Of a stretch of DNA of 64,000 nucleotides, positions 27,134-35,581 are shown piece after piece. The position numbers and the translations under genes were made by a program. The DNA is from Flavobacterium sp. J49 (GTDB lineage Bacteria > Bacteroidota > Bacteroidia > Flavobacteriales > Flavobacteriaceae): positions 124,001-188,000 of the forward strand of contig NZ_JAAQQU010000098.1 in the NCBI RefSeq assembly GCF_011742145.1, written 5' to 3'. The notes under the pieces are model-generated. The model saw only the letters and a list, made by a program, of their open reading frames with translations, did not search any database and was not told the origin of the DNA. Every line of letters starts with the position of its first letter. The first letter of the stretch is position 1.

Positions 27134-27581
27134 TTATATTTCCCATTACATCTTCCGCTAAATCAGCAAAGTCGATATCATCGCCTGCAATTGATTTTTC
27201 GTATAAATCTTTATCCCAAATCTCCACAATATTCACTGCTGATGAAAGCACAATATCTTTTGAAATATGTCCAAAAGCCACTAAATCTTTCGGAATTAAC
27301 AATCGACCTAAATCATCTACTTCAACGACTTTCACACCGGCCGTAAAACGACGGATAAAGTCATTGTTTTTCTTCACAAATCGATTGAGTTTGTTGATTT
27401 TTTGCATCATCAAATTCCATTCGGTCATCGGATACAATTCTAAACACGGCTGAAACACAGAACGCTTCAAGACGAAGCCATCTTGAAGAGAATTAGCCAG
27501 TTGCTTCTTTAGAGCCGAAGGAATCATAAGCCTTCCTTTGGCGTCAACTTTGCATTCATATGTTCCGATTATGGAGTTCAA
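27108..27581 (-). CDS. mraZ: Transcriptional regulator MraZ
   Basis: MraZ is a ring-forming DNA-binding protein with two AbrB-like halves that represses its own dcw promoter. The halves are seen as GTYECKVDAKGRLMIPSALK and VVEVDDLGRLLIPKDLV. The start chosen is a TTG at 27581 (MNSIIGTYECK, 157 residues). It gives the family length and leaves the operator and promoter outside the gene. An upstream GTG at 27638 would put the MraZ boxes inside the coding region. First gene of the division cluster. Confidence 0.92.
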   Translation of the reverse strand: MNSIIGTYECKVDAKGRLMIPSALKKQLANSLQDGFVLKRSVFQPCLELYPMTEWNLMMQKINKLNRFVKKNNDFIRRFTAGVKVVEVDDLGRLLIPKDLVAFGHISKDIVLSSAVNIVEIWDKDLYEKSIAGDDIDFADLAEDVMGNINDDGDGIS

Positions 27582-27604
27582 TTGCCGTTTATTTTGGTTA
27601 TCAG

Positions 27605-27669
27605 CAAAAATATAAAATATATTACCACAATTTACCACAAAATACCACTTTGTTGATAAGTTTTACCAC
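27605..27669 (-). promoter_or_regulatory. dcw promoter with phased MraZ boxes
   Basis: On the minus strand GTGGTA occurs at 27623-27628, 27633-27638, 27643-27648 and 27664-27669, that is, at spacings of 10, 10 and 21 bp on one face of the helix. This matches the direct-repeat design of known MraZ operators (TGGGN in E. coli, AAAGTGK in Mollicutes). A -7 box TATTTTTG lies at 27605-27612, placing the start of transcription about 15-20 nt before the TTG start of mraZ. The -33 TTG is not at ideal spacing. The rest of the gap to 27935 holds no gene that I can see. Confidence 0.75.
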
Positions 27670-27935
27670 TTCATTCCCTTTTGGCTTGAAAACCCGACAA
27701 ATTCTCCATTATCAAAATCTTGATGATTATTTAATGAATTTAGATTTGAGGAGATAAAAAAATATAAAAATCTCATTTTTAGCCTTTTTGTTGCATAAAA
27801 TTGATTTTATTGACCTTGAAATAGTTGTTTGTTTTTTAAAAAAACACAGACTGATAATTTGAAAAAATGTTGATGAAAATCTTTATTTTAGTAGTAAATA
27901 TTCCTTTCATAACCGAATTTTTATCTATAAAATCA

Positions 27936-27943
27936 TATATTTG
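27936..27943 (+). promoter_or_regulatory. -7 promoter box for the alpha/beta hydrolase gene
   Basis: TATATTTG is a perfect TAnnTTTG box 29 bp before the ATG at 27973. No -33 TTG stands at the usual 17-23 bp distance. Confidence 0.5.
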
Positions 27944-27972
27944 TTGCCGAGGTAAAAAGTCAAAAAAATTAC

Positions 27973-28737
27973 ATGGAAGGAAATTTTAAAAAAGAAGGAA
28001 GATATTCCTATTTCGAAGCCGGAGAAGGCACACCAATTGTTGTTTTACACGGATTGATGGGCGGATTGAGTAATTTTAATGGTGTAGCCGATTATTTTTC
28101 ATCTCAAGGGTATAAAGTGGTCATTCCTGAGTTGCCGATTTATACCCAAAATATTCTAAAAACCAATGTTAAGGCTTTCGCCAAATATGTAAAAGACTTT
28201 ATTACTTTTAAAGGTTTTGATCGCGTCATTTTACTAGGGAATTCCCTCGGCGGGCATATTGCTTTGTACCATTCCAAAATGTATCCTGAAAAAGTTGCCG
28301 GACTGGTAATCACAGGGAGTTCAGGGCTTTACGAAAGCGCCATGGGAGATAGTTACCCGAAACGAGGCGATTATGAATACATTAAGAAGAAAGCGGAAGC
28401 AGTTTTTTACGATCCAAAAGTTGCCACAAAAGAAATTGTTGACGAAGTTTTTTCGGTAGTGAATGACCGAATAAAAGTGATTAAAACCTTGACGATTGCC
28501 AAAAGTGCTATTCGTCACAATATGGCCAAAGATTTACCAAAAATGCATGTGAAAACCTGTATCATTTGGGGCAAAAACGATCAAGTTACCCCACCGGAAG
28601 TTGCAGAAGAATTCCATAAATTAATGCCAAACTCAGCATTGTATTGGATTGACAAATGCGGACACGCTGCCATGATGGAACATCCTGACGAGTTCAACCG
28701 ATTATTGCATGAATGGTTAAAAGAAGTTCATTTATAA
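27973..28737 (+). CDS. Alpha/beta-fold hydrolase
   Basis: The 254-residue cytoplasmic protein has the oxyanion-hole VVLHGLMGG (about 24-32), the nucleophile elbow LLGNSLGGHIALY with Ser around 93, an acid in the IIWGKNDQVTPP turn and the catalytic histidine in DKCGHAAMMEHP. This is the classic alpha/beta hydrolase order with a small lid. Substrate unknown; the fold covers esterases, C-C hydrolases and others. It is divergent from mraZ and followed by its own terminator. Confidence 0.88.
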   Translation: MEGNFKKEGRYSYFEAGEGTPIVVLHGLMGGLSNFNGVADYFSSQGYKVVIPELPIYTQNILKTNVKAFAKYVKDFITFKGFDRVILLGNSLGGHIALYHSKMYPEKVAGLVITGSSGLYESAMGDSYPKRGDYEYIKKKAEAVFYDPKVATKEIVDEVFSVVNDRIKVIKTLTIAKSAIRHNMAKDLPKMHVKTCIIWGKNDQVTPPEVAEEFHKLMPNSALYWIDKCGHAAMMEHPDEFNRLLHEWLKEVHL

Positions 28738-28740
28738 ACA

Positions 28741-28764
28741 AAAGTCCTTTTGGGACTTTTTTAT
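28741..28764 (+). terminator. Terminator after the alpha/beta hydrolase gene
   Basis: AAAGTCC-N5-GGACTTT (7-bp stem) runs into a T tract 4 bp past the stop codon. Confidence 0.75.
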
Positions 28765-28778
28765 TTTAATACAATCCA

Positions 28779-29396
28779 ATGAAAATTACTAGTGCCGAAT
28801 TTATAATCAGCAATTCCGATGTGAGTAAATGTCCGAAAGACCCATTGCCGGAATATGCTTTTATTGGTCGCTCCAATGTGGGTAAATCATCTTTGATCAA
28901 CATGTTGACCAATCATAAAAATTTGGCTAAAACCTCAGGAAAACCGGGAAAAACGCAGTTAATCAATCACTTTAAAATCAATTTGAATTGGTTTTTGGTC
29001 GATTTACCGGGTTATGGCTATGCTCGTGTTTCTAAGAAAACCAAAGAAGTTTTTCAGGAATTTATCACCGATTATTTTGAAAAAAGAGAGCAATTGGTTT
29101 GTGCTTTTGTCTTAATTGACATCCGATTGGAAGCACAGAAAATTGACCTTGAATTTATTACCTATTTAGGTGAAATTGAAGTGCCGTTTTGCATCATTTT
29201 TACCAAAGCCGATAAAATTAGTAAAACCAAAATTGATTCGCACATTGCTGCTTACCGCAAAGCGCTTTTGGCTAACAACTGGGAAGAAATGCCCCAACAT
29301 TTTGTAACCTCAGCATTGGAAAGCACCGGAAGAGACAAAGTGCTCGACTTTATTGACGGCGTGAATGAACAAATGTTTAAAAGTGGAGAATTATAA
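28779..29396 (+). CDS. engB: Ribosome biogenesis GTPase EngB (YsxC/YihA)
   Basis: The 205-residue TRAFAC GTPase assists 50S subunit assembly. Motifs: Walker A GRSNVGKSSLIN (about 29-40), switch region TSGKPGKTQLIN, G3 VDLPGYGYA and G4 FTKADKIS. Size is normal. It ends at a bidirectional terminator shared with gldC. Confidence 0.96.
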   Translation: MKITSAEFIISNSDVSKCPKDPLPEYAFIGRSNVGKSSLINMLTNHKNLAKTSGKPGKTQLINHFKINLNWFLVDLPGYGYARVSKKTKEVFQEFITDYFEKREQLVCAFVLIDIRLEAQKIDLEFITYLGEIEVPFCIIFTKADKISKTKIDSHIAAYRKALLANNWEEMPQHFVTSALESTGRDKVLDFIDGVNEQMFKSGEL

Positions 29397-29424
29397 AAAA
29401 AGAGGTCAATTGACCTCTTTTTTT
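29396..29424. terminator. Bidirectional terminator between engB and gldC
   Basis: AGAGGTCAATTGACCTCT is a perfect 18-bp palindrome flanked by A and T runs, placed between convergent genes. Confidence 0.85.
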
Positions 29425-29758
29425 ATTTCTTCAATTCCAATTTTTCCGCAAAATAATCACAGAAATCTTTCATTGTATCTGCCATTTTTTCATCGGCTGT
29501 TGCGCGTTGAAAAGTGTCAGACATGGCCACTAAAGTTTGGTGAAAAAACAATTTCATCTCATCTACCGGCATGTCTTTGGTCCACAAATCAATACGAAGT
29601 GTTTCCTGCGCTTTGCTGTCCCAAATAGAAAGCATCATGGCCTTGGCTTCTTCTTGGTCTACTCCGCCATCTTGTGCTGTCCAAGTCAGTTTTTCAGGGA
29701 TGCGATTTTCGTCTAATTCAACGTTGAATTTTATTTCGGATTTAACGGTATTACTCAT
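29423..29758 (-). CDS. gldC: Gliding motility protein GldC
   Basis: The 111-residue cytoplasmic protein matches GldC, with VELDENRIPEKLTWTAQDGG, LSIWDSKAQETLRIDLWTKD, MPVDEMKLFFHQTL and KDFCDYFAEKLE. GldC supports gliding in Flavobacterium johnsoniae, with a milder mutant phenotype than the core gld genes. The ATG at 29758 overlaps the gldB stop by 8 bp, the same gldB-gldC order as in that species. An extra 10 residues upstream would lie within gldB. Confidence 0.93.
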   Translation of the reverse strand: MSNTVKSEIKFNVELDENRIPEKLTWTAQDGGVDQEEAKAMMLSIWDSKAQETLRIDLWTKDMPVDEMKLFFHQTLVAMSDTFQRATADEKMADTMKDFCDYFAEKLELKK

Positions 29759-30713
29759 TCTTTTTGGGTTTATATTTTGATTTTTCAAATAATTCTTTGG
29801 TGTCCATTTTCAGCATGTCTTGCAAACTGACTTCGTTGTTTTCCATAAACGAACGTACGATTTGCCAACCAATCCATTGACCTACTCTACCAGGTGTTTC
29901 GTTATCAATTTCTAGATAGAATTTAGAAAACGGCGCGACATTAATAAAGCGATTCGGCAATTTAGAATCGGAACTGAAAAGCAAGCTCTCTTCTATAAAA
30001 AAACGCCACATATAACTTTCGTTCTCCTGACACCAAGTGATTTGTTGGGGCTGATATCCAATTTTTTCCGCATCGGTATGATTGGGCAAAACTAAATCTT
30101 TTAGGTAAAGTTCTTTACCGTAATAAATCATTTCTGCTAATAATGTTTTGTCGCTTGGTGGCGGAATTTTTCTGAACGCATAACTAGTCACGATATCCGG
30201 CATCATTTGTCGTTCTTCAAAATTTTGTCTAAAATATTCGGGAAAAGTGTAAAACTTGACATCTTTACCGAGATACAACTCCAAGGCAATAATTAATTTG
30301 TCATTGGCATAAATGGCTTTGCTGGTATAATCCATTTCACCGATTACAGTATATACTTTGGGCAAAACAGTTTCCGGGAAATAGTACTTTAAATGTTTGA
30401 ACAAATCCTCAATTTCGTTGGTTTGCTTACCGAAATCTGGATATTTTTTTTTCACTTCAGCATATAAATCACGCCAATCTTTATTTTGCATTTTTTCAAT
30501 CCAGACTTGATCTTCAATGCCTTCCGGAAAGAAAAAGGGATATTCTGCTTTTAAATTCGGCAAATCTTTGGGTGTTGCTTCAAAAAATGCCTGGTCAAAT
30601 CTATCGACTTGTAAGGCAACCGGAATTTCCTCGACTGCCTTTTCCACTTTGGTTTTCTTATCACAAGAAACCATTAGAAAAACCAACGTTAGTATTGCAA
30701 AATACTTTTTCAT
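29751..30713 (-). CDS. gldB: Gliding motility lipoprotein GldB
   Basis: From the ATG at 30713 the protein has 320 residues with a lipoprotein signal, MKKYFAILTLVFLMVSC, lipidated at Cys17. The body contains RFDQAFFEATPKDLPNLKAE and FFPEGIEDQVWIEKMQNKDW, typical of GldB, and DNETPGRVGQWIGWQIVRS near the end. GldB is required for gliding and chitin use in F. johnsoniae. This pair is good evidence for a member of the Flavobacteriia. Confidence 0.93.
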   Translation of the reverse strand: MKKYFAILTLVFLMVSCDKKTKVEKAVEEIPVALQVDRFDQAFFEATPKDLPNLKAEYPFFFPEGIEDQVWIEKMQNKDWRDLYAEVKKKYPDFGKQTNEIEDLFKHLKYYFPETVLPKVYTVIGEMDYTSKAIYANDKLIIALELYLGKDVKFYTFPEYFRQNFEERQMMPDIVTSYAFRKIPPPSDKTLLAEMIYYGKELYLKDLVLPNHTDAEKIGYQPQQITWCQENESYMWRFFIEESLLFSSDSKLPNRFINVAPFSKFYLEIDNETPGRVGQWIGWQIVRSFMENNEVSLQDMLKMDTKELFEKSKYKPKKNE

Positions 30714-30731
30714 TATAGAGAATTTATATGA

Positions 30732-30770
30732 CAAAAATAGGACTGAAAAGTTTGTGATTTTTTACATTTG
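30732..30770. promoter_or_regulatory. Divergent -7 boxes for gldB and nadE
   Basis: The minus strand carries TATTTTTG at 30732-30739 (toward gldB) and the plus strand TACATTTG at 30763-30770 (toward nadE). Both match TAnnTTTG; neither has a TTG at ideal -33 spacing. Confidence 0.5.
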
Positions 30771-30809
30771 CAAATATACAGTTCCGTTTCTAAAAACTTT
30801 CATAAAAAA

Positions 30810-31616
30810 ATGGCTAAAAAAAGTAAAATTAAAGTAGGGGAAACCAATGACTATATTGTTACATGGTTAAAGGATTACGCTACAAAAGCAAAAGTGAATG
30901 GTTTTGTGATTGGTATTTCGGGCGGTGTAGATTCGGCGGTAACCTCAACCTTGTGTGCGCAGACCGGTTTGACCACTTTGTGTGTTGAAATGCCGATTCA
31001 TCAAGACCCAAGCCAAGTGAGTCGCGGAAGAGAACATATTGAGCAATTGAAAAAGCGCTTTCCAAATGTTCAAAATGCTGAAGCAGATTTGACCGGTGTT
31101 TTTGAAACATTTAAGCAAGCCGTTCCCGGTTCCGATAATGAAATCAAATTGCATTTGTCTTTGGCCAATACAAGAGCGAGAATGCGAATGACAACCTTGT
31201 ATTATTTTGCCGGCATTCATGGTTTGTTAGTCGCCGGAACGGGAAATAAAGTAGAAGATTTTGGCGTTGGTTTTTATACCAAATACGGAGATGGCGGTGT
31301 TGATTTAAGTCCGATAGCCGATTTAATGAAAAGTGATGTGTATGCTTTAGGAGCATATTTGGAAATTCCTAAATCGATACAAAATGCGGCTCCGACCGAT
31401 GGACTGTTTGGCGATTCAAGAACCGATGAAGATCAGTTAGGCGCGAGTTACGATGAACTCGAATGGGCGATGTTAGAAGTCGAAAACAACAAAAAAACTG
31501 AGGATTATTCAGGTAGAGAAAGAGAAGTTTTTGAGATTTATAAGAAGTTAAACACAATAAATCAACACAAAATGAACCCAATTCCTGTATGTATTATCCC
31601 AAATTTTTTAAAATAA
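30810..31616 (+). CDS. nadE: NAD synthase (ammonia-dependent type)
   Basis: The 268-residue N-type ATP pyrophosphatase makes NAD from deamido-NAD. The PP-loop is ISGGVDSAVTS (about 35-45). LANTRARMRMTTLYYFA, VAGTGNKVEDFGVGFYTKYG and DLSPIADLMKSDVYALG are diagnostic. No glutaminase (nitrilase) domain is present, so ammonia should be the nitrogen donor. Start at 30810 (MAKKSKIKVGE); the in-frame extension to 30768 overlaps the -7 box. Confidence 0.95.
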   Translation: MAKKSKIKVGETNDYIVTWLKDYATKAKVNGFVIGISGGVDSAVTSTLCAQTGLTTLCVEMPIHQDPSQVSRGREHIEQLKKRFPNVQNAEADLTGVFETFKQAVPGSDNEIKLHLSLANTRARMRMTTLYYFAGIHGLLVAGTGNKVEDFGVGFYTKYGDGGVDLSPIADLMKSDVYALGAYLEIPKSIQNAAPTDGLFGDSRTDEDQLGASYDELEWAMLEVENNKKTEDYSGREREVFEIYKKLNTINQHKMNPIPVCIIPNFLK

Positions 31617-31699
31617 TATTTATTTTATTAACATTCGTACGATATAATTTTTTAACTTTACAGTAAATTTCTATTAATTTTTTATCAAATACCACAATT

Positions 31700-32329
31700 A
31701 TGATAAATGTATGTATTGCTGATAACTTTCCAGTTGTACACTTTGGAATGAAAGCTTATTTTAAGGATCATCCTGAGATAAGCATAGTATCCAACGTAGG
31801 AAATTTTTTTATGGTTCCCGATGCCTTGAGAAACAAAGAAATTGACGTCTTAATCATCGATTTAGAGCTTGAAGGACTTAAAAGTATTTATGAGGTCAAG
31901 TCAATCATCAGAAACTTTCCAAAAACTAAAGTTATCGTCTTCAGTAGTCTGTCTGAGCACATTTACGCACCTAATGCTATCAAAGCAGGCTGTGCCGGTT
32001 ATGTTCACAAGACATCAAAACTTGAAAATTTAGGTATAACCATTGTCAAAGTACACCAAGGACAAATTATACTAAATGAAGAAATCAAGAGAAACCTAGC
32101 ATTAATTGCGAAACAAAACAAATCAGAGCGGTTGTATCGAAAGCTATCGAACAGAGAAATTGAGGTGTTGCGTTTCCTTAGTGACGGTAAGAAAAACAAC
32201 GAAATCGCTAAGATTTTGGCGCTTAACGAAAAAACCATTAGTACATACAAACTTCGTTTATTAACGAAGCTCAATGTCACTAACTTGGTTGACCTTGTTA
32301 ACAAAGCCAAGACCTTGGAAATCGTTTAA
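31700..32329 (+). CDS. Response regulator, LuxR/NarL type
   Basis: The 209-residue protein has a receiver domain (1-120) with phosphoacceptor Asp54 in LIIDLELEG and a switch-region FSSLSEH. A LuxR helix-turn-helix follows (about 145-205, LSNREIEVLRFLSDGKKNNE). No histidine kinase lies nearby, so it is an orphan regulator. The acidic pocket near the N terminus is weak (CIADNFPV has one Asp), so it may be tuned by something other than classical phosphorelay. Target genes cannot be named. Confidence 0.88.
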   Translation: MINVCIADNFPVVHFGMKAYFKDHPEISIVSNVGNFFMVPDALRNKEIDVLIIDLELEGLKSIYEVKSIIRNFPKTKVIVFSSLSEHIYAPNAIKAGCAGYVHKTSKLENLGITIVKVHQGQIILNEEIKRNLALIAKQNKSERLYRKLSNREIEVLRFLSDGKKNNEIAKILALNEKTISTYKLRLLTKLNVTNLVDLVNKAKTLEIV

Positions 32330-32333
32330 AACT

Positions 32334-32362
32334 AAAAACCCTCGAAATTCGAGGGTTTTTTT
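32334..32362. terminator. Bidirectional terminator between response regulator and dnaG
   Basis: AAACCCTCGAAATTCGAGGGTTT is a strong stem with flanking A and T runs between convergent genes. Confidence 0.85.
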
Positions 32363-34340
32363 ATAGATAAGTTGAACGTATTCTGCCTATTTTATTGGTC
32401 AAGCTGACCTTTAACTTATTGTAATCGTTAATAGTTGCCATAATTTCTGTTGAATCATTTTCTTCCTCAGCTTTGAAATTATTCATCAAATCCAAGATCA
32501 GTTTATTAATCAGATACTCGCGAAGTGAAATAATGGTTTCGGAAACGTACTGACTCACATTTTGGGTCTTTGTTTTCACGTAAATGTGTTTGGTTTCCCA
32601 ATTGTGCAGCAACTCTTTTTCCTCCGACATTAAAATATCTGTAACCATCTGAGAATGTTCCGGCGACAATTGCATCAAATAATGCTCTATATTGAACTCT
32701 TCCGTTTGGTGGTAATAATTGATTAAGTCAGTATAAATTTCCCGAAATATAGGGTTGGCCAACTCTACTTCATCTTCTTGTAAGCTCAGATAGATTCGCT
32801 GGAACACTTTAAAGGTGTTTGTTTCCTTTTCTTCTGTCATCTCGCCTTCTTCATTGGCTTTTAGAATATAATCATCAAAATCGGCTTCTAACGATCCATA
32901 AAGCAACAACATTTCTAAAATTTTACGTTCTAAATCATAAACAATGTCGATTTTTTCCTGGGATATTTGCGGTTCATTCTTAACCACTTCAAAAGCAGTT
33001 TGCTCTTGTTTGAGTTTCTTGCCGGCTTCCGAAATGTCTTTTTGCACTAATTGCGCCAAAGTATTCAGCAAAACTTGCTCAGAAATATCCATAATACGGG
33101 CCGTTTCCTGTACGTAGATTTCTCTTTTAATTCGATCCGGAATTTTGGAAATACTCACGACCATATCGCGAATTAAATCGGCTTTCTTGATGGGGTCATT
33201 ATTGGCTTCATTCATCAAAAGCGAGGCTTTGAATTGAATAAAATCTTTAGCATTATTCTCTAAATAGTTGACCAAATCTTCATACGAATTCTTTCGGGCA
33301 AAACTATCGGGATCATCGCCATCAGGAAAAGTACAGACTTTTACGTTCATGCCTTCTTCCAAAATCAAATCGATTCCGCGGACAGAAGCTCTCAATCCTG
33401 CGGCATCGCCATCAAAAAGCACTGTGATGTTTTTAGTCAAGCGATTTATTAATCGAATTTGGTCGGGCGTTAAAGCTGTTCCGGATGAAGCTACTACATT
33501 TTCAATACCGGCTTGGTGCAACTGAATGACATCGGTATAGCCTTCGACTAAATAACAGTTATTTTGTTTGGCAATGGCTTGTTTGGCATGGAAAATCCCA
33601 TACAAAACTTTACTCTTATGGTAAATATCACTTTCGGGCGAATTGAGGTATTTGGCGGCTTTTTTATCATTGGTTAAAATCCTACCGCCGAAGCCTAGAT
33701 TTCTTCCGGACAAACTTTGAATCGGAAACATCACTCTGCCTTTGAAACGGTCAAAATGCTTTCCGTCTTCACGTGTGATGGTCAATCCGACTTTTTCTAA
33801 AAATTCTAATTGATACCCTTTCCCCAAAGCTTCTTTGGTAAACGCATCCCATGATTCAGGGGAATAACCCAAACCAAATTTGGCAATCGTTTCATTGGTA
33901 AAACCTCTTTCTTTAAAATAAGATAGTCCAATGGCTTTACCTTCCTCGGTATTTAAAAGTGTTTCGTGAAAGTAACTTTTGGCGAACTCAGACACCAAAT
34001 ACATGCTTTCTTTTTCATTGGCTTCAATTTTGTCTTCTTGAGAAACTTCGGTTTCTTCAATTTCGATGTTGTATTTGTTGGCCAAATAACGTATTGCTTC
34101 CGGATACGTAAAATGCTCGTGTTCCATCAAGAAAGTCACAACACTTCCACCTTTTCCCGAGCTAAAATCCTTCCAGATTTGCTTTACCGGTGACACCATA
34201 AATGAAGGCGAACGCTCATCCGAAAACGGACTTAAGCCCTTGAAGTTACTTCCGGCTCGTTTGAGCTGAACGAAATCACCGATGACTTCTTCCACACGTG
34301 CGGTTTCAAATACTTTATCTATGGTTTCGCGAGTAATCAA
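32361..34340 (-). CDS. dnaG: DNA primase DnaG (zinc-ligand-less N-terminal domain)
   Basis: The 659-residue primase makes RNA primers at the fork. The TOPRIM core is intact (LVEGYTDVIQLHQAG, VASSGTAL, LFDGDAAGLR). The N-terminal CHC2 domain aligns well (GLSPFSDERSPSF, IWKDFSSGKGG), but the four zinc ligands expected from E. coli (Cys40, His43, Cys61, Cys64) are Ser37, Ser40, Asp58 and Ser61 here. To my memory other Flavobacteriaceae share this loss. The C-terminal helicase-binding region is present. The gene starts beside a TTAGATTG-type repeat. Confidence 0.95.
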   Translation of the reverse strand: MITRETIDKVFETARVEEVIGDFVQLKRAGSNFKGLSPFSDERSPSFMVSPVKQIWKDFSSGKGGSVVTFLMEHEHFTYPEAIRYLANKYNIEIEETEVSQEDKIEANEKESMYLVSEFAKSYFHETLLNTEEGKAIGLSYFKERGFTNETIAKFGLGYSPESWDAFTKEALGKGYQLEFLEKVGLTITREDGKHFDRFKGRVMFPIQSLSGRNLGFGGRILTNDKKAAKYLNSPESDIYHKSKVLYGIFHAKQAIAKQNNCYLVEGYTDVIQLHQAGIENVVASSGTALTPDQIRLINRLTKNITVLFDGDAAGLRASVRGIDLILEEGMNVKVCTFPDGDDPDSFARKNSYEDLVNYLENNAKDFIQFKASLLMNEANNDPIKKADLIRDMVVSISKIPDRIKREIYVQETARIMDISEQVLLNTLAQLVQKDISEAGKKLKQEQTAFEVVKNEPQISQEKIDIVYDLERKILEMLLLYGSLEADFDDYILKANEEGEMTEEKETNTFKVFQRIYLSLQEDEVELANPIFREIYTDLINYYHQTEEFNIEHYLMQLSPEHSQMVTDILMSEEKELLHNWETKHIYVKTKTQNVSQYVSETIISLREYLINKLILDLMNNFKAEEENDSTEIMATINDYNKLKVSLTNKIGRIRSTYL

Positions 34341-34342
34341 AG

Positions 34343-34373
34343 TTGATTATTAGATTGTTAGATTGTTAGAAAT
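34343..34373. repeat. TTAGATTGTTAGA-type simple repeat upstream of dnaG
   Basis: ATTAGATTGTTAGATTGTTAGA holds a 9-bp unit repeated with small changes. It resembles 11604-11650. Confidence 0.5.
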
Positions 34374-34438
34374 CTTGAAAAAATCAAAGAGGGTAAATTT
34401 ACACATTCAGAATGTAAAATTTAAAATAAAAAATAAAA

Positions 34439-34466
34439 AAAGATGTTCCATTGCTGAAACATCTTT
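34439..34466 (-). terminator. Terminator after the sigma/anti-sigma/outer-membrane operon
   Basis: AAAGATGTT and its complement form a 9-bp stem around a 10-nt loop, with a T run on the minus strand, 30 bp past the stop at 34496. Confidence 0.75.
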
Positions 34467-34495
34467 TCGAAGTATAAACTAACCTAATAAATTTT

Positions 34496-35551
34496 CTAAT
34501 TGAAGTCGAAACGAACACCAAGCGATATGTTATTTTGCTTGATAGCATTGTCTTTGAACAATGGATTCAAGTCGTATTTTAAATAAAGACTTGTTTCACC
34601 GTAACCGATGTAAGTACTCACACCGTAGATAAAATCATTGGCATTAAAATCACCTTTTTCTTTAACAGAAATATCATTTCCGTTTAATTCATAACACAAT
34701 TTTTGTTTAGATTTTACTCTAGCTCCGGCATAACCACCGATTCCGAAACGAACGCTCTCATGAGTCCTGAAAATTTTCTTTCCGTCTTTGTCTTTTGATT
34801 TTGTAAAATCAAACTCCAAGTGAAGAGGCACCGTTAGGTATACATTTCTAAAGCGCGAATCTTTTAAATTAACCGAACTGGTTTCCAAATTGGTTTGATT
34901 CCCATTCACTACAAACAAACGATTGTCTGTTGGGCGAAGGTTATTGTACATTAATGACATTCCGTATTTCAAGTGTAACAAATTGTCATTTTTGAACAAT
35001 CTGGTGTTTGAAGTAAAGCCCCATTCATAGAAATGTGAACCCCAATATCGGTAATCAGAGTGAGCGACTGCTTTATCGGTTACCAAATTGTTTACCCCGG
35101 CAGCGAACACAAACTGTGACGTAGTTCTTCTTTCGCCTCTGCTCTTTCTGATGGAATCATTCTTACTCCAACTCCACTTCACTGTAAGTTGTTCTTTCCC
35201 ATCTTTAATTTTTCCGGCTACTTTTTGGTTTACCAACTCTTTTAACTCTTCCTGAGCTTCACCTACTCGGGTTTCGATGTTTTTGGAACGGATTTCGGCA
35301 AACTTCAATTTCTTCTCGTCGGCTTGCTCTTTGGTGATTGTTCCCGACTCTAATTCTTTGTTTACCGATTCGATTTCCGCTTTTAAAGCTGCTTTTTCTT
35401 GTTTCGTAATCGCCTCAATTTTATTGGCAATAAGCTTGACTCTTAATTCGAAAGTAGTTTCCAACGCCTCTACTTTTACGGTTTCCTGAGCGACTGCTTT
35501 GGTTACTATACAACTCAGTAATAATGAGGCATAAATAATAAAATTCTTCAT
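34496..35551 (-). CDS. Outer-membrane beta-barrel protein with coiled-coil N-terminal domain
   Basis: The 351-residue protein has a signal peptide (cleavage near TKAVAQ, residue 22). A highly charged helical region of about 100 residues follows (KLIANKIEAITKQEKAALKA onward), probably a coiled coil. From about 145 to the end it is rich in alternating aromatic strands and closes with NNISLGVRFDFN, a barrel-type terminal strand. No named family is clear. It is the third gene after an ECF sigma factor and its probable anti-sigma factor, so it may be regulated by them or report envelope state to them. Confidence 0.75.
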   Translation of the reverse strand: MKNFIIYASLLLSCIVTKAVAQETVKVEALETTFELRVKLIANKIEAITKQEKAALKAEIESVNKELESGTITKEQADEKKLKFAEIRSKNIETRVGEAQEELKELVNQKVAGKIKDGKEQLTVKWSWSKNDSIRKSRGERRTTSQFVFAAGVNNLVTDKAVAHSDYRYWGSHFYEWGFTSNTRLFKNDNLLHLKYGMSLMYNNLRPTDNRLFVVNGNQTNLETSSVNLKDSRFRNVYLTVPLHLEFDFTKSKDKDGKKIFRTHESVRFGIGGYAGARVKSKQKLCYELNGNDISVKEKGDFNANDFIYGVSTYIGYGETSLYLKYDLNPLFKDNAIKQNNISLGVRFDFN

Positions 35552-35581
35552 GATGATTGTGATTTAAAATTTGATTAATGA

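Noticed and set aside
27582..27638. mraZ starting at GTG 27638
   Set aside because: It would place MraZ boxes and the -7 box inside the gene and adds 19 residues not seen in the family.
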